Assembly (NCBI GenBank): GCA_025964395.1
Contig: JAOPYY010000037.1
Coordinates: forward strand, 1 to 44,027
From: Actinomycetes bacterium
GTDB lineage: Bacteria; Actinomycetota; Thermoleophilia; Gaiellales; Gaiellaceae
Direction: 5' to 3'
DNA length: 44,027 bases
Within the stretch, counting starts at the first letter, position 1. Each line of letters begins with the position of its first letter. Under the pieces are notes generated by a model that was given only the letters and a program-made list of their open reading frames with translations, made no database searches and was not told the origin of the DNA. The translations under genes and the position numbers were made by a program. Of this stretch, positions 9,011 to 17,305 are shown piece by piece.

Positions 9011-9454
9011 TTAGCGTTCGCGCTCGAGGAGCTCTTTGAGGCGCTGGTGGCTCATCGGGATCTCCTTACGGGCGTTGGCGCGGGCGAGCGGCGCGAAGAG
9101 CACGCCGACACCGTGGCCCTTGAGTTCGAATTCGAGGGTCAGCTTGGACCGTTTGCCGCCGTCGAGCGGCTCGACGGTGATGGTCCCAAGCGGGCGAATC
9201 GGGCCGTTGACACCTCGAAACGAGCTCTTGTGCGGCGCGTCGTGCTCGGTGATCTCGTAGCTGATATCGCGAGTGCCTCCCGGCAGCCGCCGTTTGTCCG
9301 TTGCGCGGCTGCCGACCTGCGTTGGTCCGTCGGTCTCGACGTGGACGCTCACTATTTGCTGCTGCCACTCGCCGTGCTTGGCCAGGTCCTCGTAATACCC
9401 GAAGACGTCTTCGGGTTTGCGGTTGATCTCGATGCTGTCGATGATCGGCGCCAT
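9011..9454 (-). CDS. SRPBCC family protein
   Basis: 147 residues. The opening IIDSIEINRKPEDVFGYYED and the later YEITEHD and LEFELKGHG strands match the START-like SRPBCC fold (polyketide cyclase/dehydrase-like, hydrophobic ligand cavity); the exact ligand or reaction is unknown. ATG at 9454 is chosen because CAGGAG sits 8 bases upstream; an in-frame longer version to 9499 lacks this. It is divergent from the TetR gene at 9521 with 66 bases between, so the pair probably forms a regulator-target unit inside the att-flanked segment. Confidence 0.82.
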   Translation of the reverse strand: MAPIIDSIEINRKPEDVFGYYEDLAKHGEWQQQIVSVHVETDGPTQVGSRATDKRRLPGGTRDISYEITEHDAPHKSSFRGVNGPIRPLGTITVEPLDGGKRSKLTLEFELKGHGVGVLFAPLARANARKEIPMSHQRLKELLERER

Positions 9455-9507
9455 CTGCGGGCTCTCCTGACGGGTGCCGGTGGCGCAAGTGGCGACCACC
9501 GTATTGG

Positions 9508-9518
9508 TTAGACTCTAA
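9508..9518. promoter_or_regulatory. operator-like palindrome
   Basis: Perfect TTAGA-C-TCTAA palindrome two bases before the TetR ATG and within the gap to the divergent SRPBCC gene. Likely self-regulation site, though short for a full TetR operator. Confidence 0.4.
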
Positions 9519-9520
9519 GT

Positions 9521-10198
9521 ATGGCTAATAAGGGTGATCGAGTCAAACGTGCCTACGATTCCCGGCTCCGACTCGAGCGAGCGGATGCGACTCGGCTCGC
9601 GATCGCGGCTGCTGCCGGCCGCTTGTTCGCCGAACGCGGCTACGCCGCAACATCGATCGAGGAGATCGCCGCCGCCGCAGGTGTCGGCCGCGCCACCGTC
9701 TTCACCTCCGTCGGCGGCAAGCCGGAGCTGCTGAAAGAGGCCTACCGGCTCGCTGTCCGCGGCCCGGCCAACGCGAACACACCGCTCGGTCAGCAGGCGC
9801 GTAGCCGCAGAATCTCGGCCGAGCCCAACGCGCACAAGCTGCTCGCCGGCTACGCCGGCGTGATGGTCGAGGTCGGCCGCCGGCTCGCCCCGCTCTACGA
9901 AGCCGTCCGGGCGGCCGCGCACGCCAACCCCGACGCCCGCGAGTTCTGGCACCTCATCACCGAGGAACGACGCACCGCGGCGACCGGAATCGTCCGCCGA
10001 CTCGCGGAACGCGACGCCCTGCTCCACGGCCTCGACCGCCAAAGCGCCAGCGACATCCTCTGGGTCCTCAACGACCCAGGCCTCTACCAACTGCTCGTCA
10101 CACAACGGCGCTGGACACAACGCCGCTTCCGCAGCTGGCTCACCAACAGCATGCAAGCGCAACTCCTTGAACCACCGGACCGCACAGTCGGCAGATGA
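9521..10198 (+). CDS. TetR/AcrR family transcriptional regulator
   Basis: 225 residues with a classic N-terminal helix-turn-helix: AAAAGRLFAERGYAATSIEE, then IAAAAGVGRATVFTSVGGK (about residues 28-70). The C-terminal ligand domain is not assignable. No Shine-Dalgarno sequence precedes the ATG, so the message may be leaderless, which is common in actinobacteria. Divergent from the SRPBCC gene, its probable target. Confidence 0.88.
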   Translation: MANKGDRVKRAYDSRLRLERADATRLAIAAAAGRLFAERGYAATSIEEIAAAAGVGRATVFTSVGGKPELLKEAYRLAVRGPANANTPLGQQARSRRISAEPNAHKLLAGYAGVMVEVGRRLAPLYEAVRAAAHANPDAREFWHLITEERRTAATGIVRRLAERDALLHGLDRQSASDILWVLNDPGLYQLLVTQRRWTQRRFRSWLTNSMQAQLLEPPDRTVGR

Positions 10199-10333
10199 CA
10201 TCACGTTCTTGAGGTGGGCCGCGAAGTCGTGCGCTCCGGCTCCTACGGTCGACCGCACCAGGAGCGAGCGTCGCGTCGACGTAGTGGAGGTCGCCGTGGT
10301 TGAACATGCGCTCGAAGCCTTCGAGCGGATCAG

Positions 10334-10374
10334 TGCCCCCGACAAGAATCGAACTTGTGCACGCGGTTTAGGAA
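10334..10374 (-). repeat. tRNA-Arg(CCT) 3' fragment, right copy (att-like)
   Basis: Second copy of the 41-bp repeat at 4956-4996. Here the bases just beyond the repeat also supply the 5' anticodon stem (GCGGT pairing with ACCGC around loop TTCCTAA, anticodon CCT), but no D-arm or 5' acceptor strand (expected GCCCCCG) follows, so it is not a working tRNA gene. The two copies bound a 5.4-kb segment holding the cyclase, the SRPBCC gene and its TetR gene. Confidence 0.75.
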
Positions 10375-10651
10375 ACCGCCGGCGCCTCCCGCGAGAGAAT
10401 CGGGTCACGCATTCACGGGAATAGGTGACGAATCGACGTCCTTGCTCGGGCAGTGACCGTTTGGATTCCCCCGGTACTCGGACTAGATTCATGCGTGTGA
10501 CGTCAGGTGCGACAACGACAAGGGCTATAGCGGGAGACCATCTCGACAGGCTGAACATGGTCGCGAGCTGGCACACCCACCTGAACACAATCAGCGCCGC
10601 TGGAATTGCCGCAACGGCGGCCATCGCAACCCACGCGAAGCACCGTCGGGC

Positions 10652-10867
10652 GGCATCTTCGCAGCCGCCGCACTCGTCTTCTTTGTCGTCTCGATTGCAG
10701 CAGGCCTAATGTCCTACTTTTCGACCATAGGAATCGTCGGTGAGGGTGACGCAACTCTCCTCAACCTCTGGAGCGGCTTCGCGGCCTGGGGCACGATCGC
10801 CGCCGCCGCGGGGTTCCTCTTCGCGATGATCGCGCTCGCGGCGTTCGGTGTGGCGAACGTCGCCTGA
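10652..10867 (+). pseudogene. small membrane protein remnant
   Basis: A plus-strand frame ending in TGA at 10867 encodes two plausible membrane helices: IFAAAALVFFVVSIAAGLM and, after a short loop, AAWGTIAAAAGFLFAMIALA. No start codon precedes the first helix in this frame; the first ATG (10709) would lose half of it. An adjacent frame upstream carries a hydrophobic run (LNTISAAGIAATAAIA near 10583), so a frameshifted membrane protein gene is the simplest reading. Not recognised as a named family. Confidence 0.4.
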
Positions 10868-10977
10868 ACCCTCGTGCTCCTTGCGACTAGGAGGTCAAAT
10901 CAGTCGCGCTTTCATGACAAACCGTGACTTTGAACGCGAGCTCGCGATCGAATCGTGACGCGCGCAGAGGCGCAAGG

Positions 10978-13434
10978 TCAGCCGTGGAGGTCGCGGGTTG
11001 GGAGGTTGCGTCCGTCGGTGCCGGTGATTTCTTGAAGGGTGTCGGTGGTGTCGGTGACGGTGCCGTTTTCGGTGAGTTTTATGACGAGTCGGTTGACGTG
11101 CATCGATGCTGTCGTGCTGCTTGGTGTGAAGGCGGGTGTTGGTGTGGCTTCGACGCGGTAGTCGCCGTAGCCGGTGCTGTGGACGTTGCCGCTGGCGATC
11201 AGCGTGCCGTTTGTGTTGTAGGCCTCGACGCTGACGGTGACGACGACGGTTGTGGTTGGTGGTGTTGCGGGTGGGAGGACGCGTCCGCTGACGACGAACG
11301 AGTGGGGGTCGGGGACGATCGCGAGGTCTTGGACGGCGATGCCGGGGTTGCCCCAGTCGTGGGGCACGAGCAAGACGCCGCGGATGTAGTTGCTTTGGCC
11401 GAGGAGGGTTCCGGCGTTGTTGGTGACGTAGACGCTGTCCGGCTTGAAGCTGGTCGGCAGTTGCGTGCGTTGGTAGAGGCCGCCGCTGGTGGTGGTGGTG
11501 GGAGTGAATGTTGTTGAGCCGGCTGCGAATCGGACCTGCAGTCCGGCGGGTGCGGGCAGTCCCGGGTCGGGCTCGCCCGGCCCGAACGGGGAGAGCAACG
11601 TCACCCGCCCACCGAACACACGGCCCGGCCCTGACGGGGTCGAGCCCGCCACGATCACGGATGCCTGCGTTGTGCCGGTAGTCCCGGAGGATGTCGTCGC
11701 AGTCAGCGTGACGAGATAGGTGCCGGCTTCGCGGTAGGCGTGGCGCACCCTCGGCCCCTCGGCCCGGCTGCCGTCGTCGAAGTTCCAGCTGTAGACCGCG
11801 CCGCCTCCGTCGGTCATCGCCGCCGAGAACTGGACAGATTCCCGGGTGATGGGCGCGGCAGGCGTCACCGTGATCTGTGGTGTCGGCTTCTCAGCCGCCG
11901 GGAGCGTGGTCGCGGGACCCGATGGCGTTGAAGAGGGAGGCTCAGCTGTGAAGTGAGCGGCAACGGCGGTCGCCGCCGTGATCGAAACTGCGCAGCCACC
12001 GGTGCCGGAGCATGCGCCCGACCAACCGGAGAAGTTGGAGCCGGCAGCCGGGGTCGCGGTCAGCGTCACGCTCGTGCCGCTCGTGAATCCCGCCGAGCAA
12101 GTCGAGGGGCACGAGATCCCGGCGGGATTGGAGGACGCGGTGCCGCTGCCGTCAACCGTCACCGTGAGAGCCAGCGTCGGAGGGGGTGGCACGGCTTCGA
12201 AGGCGCCGATGTCGCAAGCGGGGCCTTGGGGGCGCGCAACGCCGCGCGCGTCCGTTGCCGCGCACCCGGCGCCGGCGTCGATCGCCGGGCTGCCAGCCTG
12301 GAGCGCAGCGGTCTGAACCGGCCCCCCGTTGTCGGCGAGCGCAGCGGCGAGCGGATCGGTCGAAGAGACGTCACCGGCGCTCGTGAGAGTGCAGTCTGCG
12401 AGGTCCGCGATGTTGTGGCCGAGCGATGTGGGCGTTCCGTTTCTGCAGTTTCCGCCCGAGTTGTAGGCGAGGACGGTGTTCTTCACGGTTGCCGTCCCAC
12501 CGTCGAAGCGCAATGCACCGCCGCCGCCTGATCCGCCCGCTCCGTTGGAGACGATCGTGACGTCCTGAAGCGCGGCCGAGCCGCCGATGAGCTTCAGTGC
12601 GCCCCCGTTCGACGAGGTGGCCCCGTTGCCGGAGAGTGTGACGTCGGTAAGCGTCAGCGAGCCTGCGTTCGTGATCCCGCCGCCCCCGCCGAAGACCACG
12701 CTGTTGCTGGAGAAGGTCGCTGCGGAGAACGTCGCGATACCCGCGTTGAAGATGCCCCCGCCGCTGTTCGACACGCCGTTCCCATCGATCGTCGTCGCGT
12801 TCGCGGTGAGCGTGCCCGCGTTGTAGATGCCGCCGCCGGTACCGCACGAGCCCACGTTCGAGAACACGTCGACCCGCTCGAGATCGAGGGTGCCGCCGTT
12901 GTAGACGCCGACGCCGCCGGCGCAATCGAACGGCTGGCCGTGTTGGATCGTGAGTCCCTGCAGGACGACGTTCGCACCGGCCACGATCTGGAAGACACGG
13001 TCGAGATACTCGGCGGAGACGACGGACTGGCCGACGCCAGCGCCGGCGATGGTGACCTGTCCTGAGACGTCAAGGTCGCCCGTTGCCGGCTCGTTCGCGA
13101 TCGTCGGGATGACGCCGAACGGCGTGCTCGGGTTCGCGATGGTGAGCGAATAGGTGCCGGCCGGCACTGTGATCTGAACCGCGCCGGCGGTTGCATCTGC
13201 TTCCTGAATCGCGGCACGGAGCGTGCACGCGCCGACGGCGTCGGCGCACATGCCGTTCCCGGGGGCCACGTCCACGGTGTCGTCGGTGCTGTCGACAGTG
13301 AAGACCGTCGACAGCGAGCGGGCGAGCCCGGCCGAGCTGGTACCGCCGAGACCGAATGTCGCGAGGAAGAGGAGCAGCCCGAACGCAAGCGACTTCCCCA
13401 CCGAGCGTGCCTGCAATTGCCTTTGTGTCCCCAT
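10978..13434 (-). CDS. secreted CSLREA / right-handed beta-helix / PKD protein
   Basis: 818 residues. A signal sequence (LAFGLLLFLATFGLGG) is followed by a CSLREA-type motif CTLRAAIQEADA (about residue 70), then a long Gly/Asn-rich repeat region with GGGIYN, GGGIFN and GGGITN turns, typical of a parallel beta-helix (about 110-385). Next come an InlB-type/Flg_new-like repeat with a Cys-rich loop (about 405-490) and a PKD domain (YSWNFDDGS...HAYREAGTYLVTLTA). The last 200 residues are beta-rich and Thr-rich and unassigned. No LPXTG or membrane anchor is evident at the C-terminus. Probably exported; adhesin or carbohydrate-binding surface role is inference. The start has GAGGGG upstream. Confidence 0.85.
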   Translation of the reverse strand: MGTQRQLQARSVGKSLAFGLLLFLATFGLGGTSSAGLARSLSTVFTVDSTDDTVDVAPGNGMCADAVGACTLRAAIQEADATAGAVQITVPAGTYSLTIANPSTPFGVIPTIANEPATGDLDVSGQVTIAGAGVGQSVVSAEYLDRVFQIVAGANVVLQGLTIQHGQPFDCAGGVGVYNGGTLDLERVDVFSNVGSCGTGGGIYNAGTLTANATTIDGNGVSNSGGGIFNAGIATFSAATFSSNSVVFGGGGGITNAGSLTLTDVTLSGNGATSSNGGALKLIGGSAALQDVTIVSNGAGGSGGGGALRFDGGTATVKNTVLAYNSGGNCRNGTPTSLGHNIADLADCTLTSAGDVSSTDPLAAALADNGGPVQTAALQAGSPAIDAGAGCAATDARGVARPQGPACDIGAFEAVPPPPTLALTVTVDGSGTASSNPAGISCPSTCSAGFTSGTSVTLTATPAAGSNFSGWSGACSGTGGCAVSITAATAVAAHFTAEPPSSTPSGPATTLPAAEKPTPQITVTPAAPITRESVQFSAAMTDGGGAVYSWNFDDGSRAEGPRVRHAYREAGTYLVTLTATTSSGTTGTTQASVIVAGSTPSGPGRVFGGRVTLLSPFGPGEPDPGLPAPAGLQVRFAAGSTTFTPTTTTSGGLYQRTQLPTSFKPDSVYVTNNAGTLLGQSNYIRGVLLVPHDWGNPGIAVQDLAIVPDPHSFVVSGRVLPPATPPTTTVVVTVSVEAYNTNGTLIASGNVHSTGYGDYRVEATPTPAFTPSSTTASMHVNRLVIKLTENGTVTDTTDTLQEITGTDGRNLPTRDLHG

Positions 13435-13582
13435 GATTTCCCCTCGGATCGACGGTGCGTGGCCCGGCGCGCCGCACCTGAGTGAGCACGCGCCATCTCC
13501 GGAGGCCGACCGTACGGCTCCTGGGTGCGGCTCGCGCCGGTGGAATCCCTAGGTTTCTCGACGGGGTTGATAGAACCCGCGA

Positions 13583-16297
13583 GTGATGCTGATCGGCCGC
13601 GACGCCGAATGTGCGGCGCTGGCGGCAGTGCTGGCCGCTGCGTGCGACGGCTCCGGCGGCACGCAGGTGATCGTTGGTGAGCCGGGGATCGGCAAGAGCG
13701 CAATGCTCCAGTGGGTTGCCGAGCGGGCCGATCCCGCACTTGTCGTCGTCGCCCGCGGGATCGAGTCGGAGGCGGACCTTCCGTACGCAGCCCTCCGCGA
13801 CCTGCTGACACCGTTTTTCGATCAGCTCGGGCGGTTGCCGGCCGCCCAGGCCGGTGTGATCTCGGGGGCGATCGGTCTCGGGCCGCCGAGCGGTGTCGAT
13901 CGGTTCGCAGTCGGAGTGGCCACGCTGGCCCTTCTGACAGCCGCGGCGGAGAGCAGGCCGCTCCTGCTCGTCGTCGACGACCTGCAGTGGATCGATTCGG
14001 CGTCGGGCGGCGCGCTCGCGTTCGCAGGCCGTCGGCTGGAGGCGTTGCCGGTGCTGATCCTCGCGTCGGAGCGCACCACCGCCGGTGCGCAGACCTCGCG
14101 GCTCGTGGAGGCAGACGTGCTGTCGCTCGGGCCCCTCGCCCCGGCAGACGCGGCGTCACTGCTCGCTGAGGGGATTCCTCCTGCTGTGGCCACGCGCATT
14201 CTCGATACCGCGCGTGGGAATCCGCTGGCGTTGCTGGAATTGCCGCAGTTCCTCACCGACGGCCAACTCGCGGGAGTCGAGCTGTTGCTCGACCCGATCC
14301 CGACCGGCAACGGCCTCGCGCGCGCATTCGCCGCGCAGCTCGGGCCTCTTTCGGACGCGGGACGACAGGCGATCCTGCTCGCCGCCGCCGACAGCTCCGG
14401 CGCGACGGGCGTCGTGCTCGGGGCGCTCGCCGCGCTCGGCCTCGACGAACGCGCTCTTCGCGAGGTCGAGGCCCTCGGCTTGGTCGCGCTCGACGCCGAC
14501 CGGCTCGAGTTTCGCCATCCACTCGTGCGCTCCGCCGCGTATCAGGCGGATGGCGCCTCGCAGCGGCGCGCTGCTCACGCTGCCCTCGCAGACGCCGAGA
14601 CCGACGCCGATCGCGCCGTCTGGCACGCCGCAGCTGCAGCTCTTGGCCCGGATCGCGAGCTGGTTGAGCAGCTCAGCCGGGCTGGAGAGCGAGCACTTCA
14701 GCGCGGAGCGCCCGGCGCGGGCGCGGCGGCATTCGAGCGCGCGGCAGCGTTCGCTGCGGATCGGACGGTCCGGGGGGAGCAGCTGTTGTCGGCTGCGCTC
14801 GCGCTCGGCGAGCTGGGAAGTCTCGTCCGGTCGCTGGAGCTCGCACGCGAAGCAGCGGCGGCGCTCGATGACTCCGTTCGGCATGCCCACGCGGTGACCC
14901 AGGTCGCCGGAGCGCAGATGGCGCTCGGCGACGTCGAACGGGCAGCCGCGGCGATCGTCGAAGAGGCAGAGCGGATCGCCGGCGTCGACCCAACCTTCGC
15001 GGCCGCGATGAGCGTGCTCGCACTCAATCTCCCGCTGCACCGGCTCCAGGCCGCCGCTGCATTGGGACTCGCAGAACAGGCGTGGGCATTCGGCGCAGCG
15101 GATCGCCCACGGATGCTCGTCGAGCACGTGGGCCTCGCTCTCAGCAAGGTGCTCGTCGGCGATCCAGAGGGGCGGGCAGCGCTCATCCGCCTCGCTCGTG
15201 ACGTCCCGTCGGCCGGCGCGCGCGGGGCAGCGCAGGTCTCGGCGCTCGGTTGGGGCCTCGTGTGGGTCGAGGAGTATGACGAGGCGCGCAAGCTCCTCGG
15301 CTGGGCCACAGACCTGCACCGGCGCTCCGGCTCGCTTCGCTATCTCGGGGAGGCGCTCCACGCGCTCGCGGAGCTCGACGTTCGTGTCGGACGCTGGACG
15401 CAGGCCTACGCGCATGCGTACGAGAGCATCGATCTCTACATGGAGACCGGGCAGCGGGCCGAGCTGGGATTCGCTCGCGGCACGGTGGCTCGCCTCGATG
15501 CAGCATGCGGGAAGGACGACGAGTGCCGCGCCCAGTCGACGGCGGCATTTGATTCAGACGCAGTGTCCGGCCTGTCGATCGCGGGCGCCTACGCGAACGC
15601 CGCCCTCGGGTTGCTGGAGCTCGGACGCGGCAATCCGGAAGGGGCGATCGCACATCTCGAGATGGTCGAGCAGTTGGCGACTAGCGGTGGGCTCGTCGAG
15701 CCCTGGGTCGTTCACTGGGCACCGGATCTCGTCGAGGCAACGTCGCGTGTCGGAGATCTCGATCGTGCACACGAGGTTCTCGCAGCCTTCGAGGCTCGGG
15801 CGCGCGCGACGGATCGCCGTTCGGCGCTGGCGGCGGCGGCTCGGTGCCGCGGCATCCTCGCCGAAGGTTCCAGCTATCAAATCGAATTCGAGAGTGCGCT
15901 CGCATTGCACGAGCACGTCGATGCACCCTTCGAGCGTGCGCGGACGGAGCTCGCCTACGGCGAGCGTCTACGCCGTGCCGGACGCCGAACCGAGGCACGC
16001 TCGAAGCTCCAGAGAGCGCTTGCACGATTCGAACGCCTCGGTGCGCGGCCGTGGGCGGCGCGTGCGCGCGCAGAGCTGCGCGCGTCCGGTCAGACCGTGC
16101 GCACTCCGGAGCAGCGATCTCAGAACGACCTGACACCCCAGGAGATTCAGGTCGCAGCGATTGTCGCGGCTGGTGCCACCAACCGAGAGGCGGCCGCTGC
16201 GTTGTTCCTCAGCGGGAAGACGATCGAGTTCCACCTCGGAAACGTTTATCGCAAACTCGGCGTTCGCTCTCGGACAGAGCTGGCGCGCCGCCTCTGA
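13583..16297 (+). CDS. LAL-type LuxR transcriptional regulator with AAA domain
   Basis: 904 residues. N-terminal ATPase with Walker A GEPGIGKS (about residue 33) and Walker B LLLVVDDLQWID (about 130), a long helical TPR-like middle, and a C-terminal LuxR/GerE helix-turn-helix (LTPQEIQVAAIVAAGATNRE, then KTIEFHLGNVYRKLGVRSR). This is the LAL (MalT-like) class, activators switched by ligand and ATP. The start is GTG at 13583 or the ATG directly after it; no clear Shine-Dalgarno. It is divergent from the secreted beta-helix protein across 148 bases and may control it, which is inference. Confidence 0.9.
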   Translation: MMLIGRDAECAALAAVLAAACDGSGGTQVIVGEPGIGKSAMLQWVAERADPALVVVARGIESEADLPYAALRDLLTPFFDQLGRLPAAQAGVISGAIGLGPPSGVDRFAVGVATLALLTAAAESRPLLLVVDDLQWIDSASGGALAFAGRRLEALPVLILASERTTAGAQTSRLVEADVLSLGPLAPADAASLLAEGIPPAVATRILDTARGNPLALLELPQFLTDGQLAGVELLLDPIPTGNGLARAFAAQLGPLSDAGRQAILLAAADSSGATGVVLGALAALGLDERALREVEALGLVALDADRLEFRHPLVRSAAYQADGASQRRAAHAALADAETDADRAVWHAAAAALGPDRELVEQLSRAGERALQRGAPGAGAAAFERAAAFAADRTVRGEQLLSAALALGELGSLVRSLELAREAAAALDDSVRHAHAVTQVAGAQMALGDVERAAAAIVEEAERIAGVDPTFAAAMSVLALNLPLHRLQAAAALGLAEQAWAFGAADRPRMLVEHVGLALSKVLVGDPEGRAALIRLARDVPSAGARGAAQVSALGWGLVWVEEYDEARKLLGWATDLHRRSGSLRYLGEALHALAELDVRVGRWTQAYAHAYESIDLYMETGQRAELGFARGTVARLDAACGKDDECRAQSTAAFDSDAVSGLSIAGAYANAALGLLELGRGNPEGAIAHLEMVEQLATSGGLVEPWVVHWAPDLVEATSRVGDLDRAHEVLAAFEARARATDRRSALAAAARCRGILAEGSSYQIEFESALALHEHVDAPFERARTELAYGERLRRAGRRTEARSKLQRALARFERLGARPWAARARAELRASGQTVRTPEQRSQNDLTPQEIQVAAIVAAGATNREAAAALFLSGKTIEFHLGNVYRKLGVRSRTELARRL

Positions 16298-16585
16298 GCC
16301 TGCCGTCCTCGCGGTAGCGGCATGACTCGACTTTGACCTTGGAAGGACTCCGGCACTGGGAGAGCGAGGGAGAAGTTAGCCACACCCGGATTGGATGAAC
16401 CGGCCGGACGGGTGGCATCGCGGATGCGGGATGAGGCCGATGCCTGACTTGTCAGGCACTTTGAGCCGCGGTGGCATCAGTGCACCTGCGGTCGATGGCT
16501 GCCTGAGAAGGCGCGGCGGTGCTCTGCGCGTACGTGTCCGGAGTACGCACCGACCTGGGCGCGGGACACGCGGCGGCGGCTGTTC

Positions 16586-17287
16586 GTGAACCTGGAGCAG
16601 CTGAAGCTCTCGGTCATGTTCTCGGTGACGGCTCCGGGGGCCGACCTGTATCCGTTCGACCCTCAGTTCTGTTCGCATTCGCCCAGTAAAAGATGCAGTG
16701 GCGCGATCGGGTGCCGGGTCGCTGCCGACGAAGCGGAGGCGTTCAACCGCCATGCGGGAAAGTGGTGGAGCGAGCTACACCGCACCGCCAAGACGCGGGC
16801 AGACCGCGCGACCGGGTTCAAAGGGAAGCTGGCTACGCGAGTCTGGGAGAAGCAGAAGCGCGGGCTGGCGCATCTGCATGGCGTTATCTCCGTGGAGTCG
16901 CCCGCGCATGAGCGTTGGGCTGAGGCGTACATCAACGCGCTGCGCGAGCTCGCTCCGCGCTACGGGTTCGGTTTCGTCGACGGCTGGCACAAGGTGGGTC
17001 GGAAGTTCTGGCCGGGCGTGCAAGCGGCGGCTTACCTGTCGAGCTATTTTGCTGGCGGCCGCGGCCGAAAGATGGCCATCACCGAAAATGTCCTAGCGGG
17101 CGATCTTCCTCGGTTGGTTGTGTTCGTTGCGAGGGATCTCACGTTGATGACCGGTTGCACTATGCGGAGTCTCCGGAATGCCCGCCGGCTGTGGGCGTCG
17201 CGCGAAGGGCTGATCGAGCGGCCGCGCTTCAGTCTTGATGAATGCCTCATGGCCGCTGCGATGCTGAATCCCCGGCGGCTCGAGTGA
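16586..17287 (+). CDS. HUH-type replication initiator-like protein, 5' end disrupted
   Basis: 233 residues from GTG. RGLAHLHGVI carries the HxH of a HUH nickase/replication initiator, and AAYLSSYFAGGRGRK downstream contains candidate catalytic Tyr residues. This matches the general plan of the Rep proteins of actinomycete integrative elements and plasmids, which start rolling-circle-type replication. The frame stays open upstream to a TGA at 16445 and encodes a zinc-knuckle-like stretch (CTCGRW...RRCSARTCPEYAPTW), but that region has no ATG, GTG or TTG. The true N-terminus has therefore probably been lost or frameshifted, and the gene may be non-functional. It converges on the AAA-DUF4435 gene with an 18-base gap. 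Confidence 0.6.
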   Translation: MNLEQLKLSVMFSVTAPGADLYPFDPQFCSHSPSKRCSGAIGCRVAADEAEAFNRHAGKWWSELHRTAKTRADRATGFKGKLATRVWEKQKRGLAHLHGVISVESPAHERWAEAYINALRELAPRYGFGFVDGWHKVGRKFWPGVQAAAYLSSYFAGGRGRKMAITENVLAGDLPRLVVFVARDLTLMTGCTMRSLRNARRLWASREGLIERPRFSLDECLMAAAMLNPRRLE

Positions 17288-17305
17288 GGGACAGGGTTGC
17301 GACGC

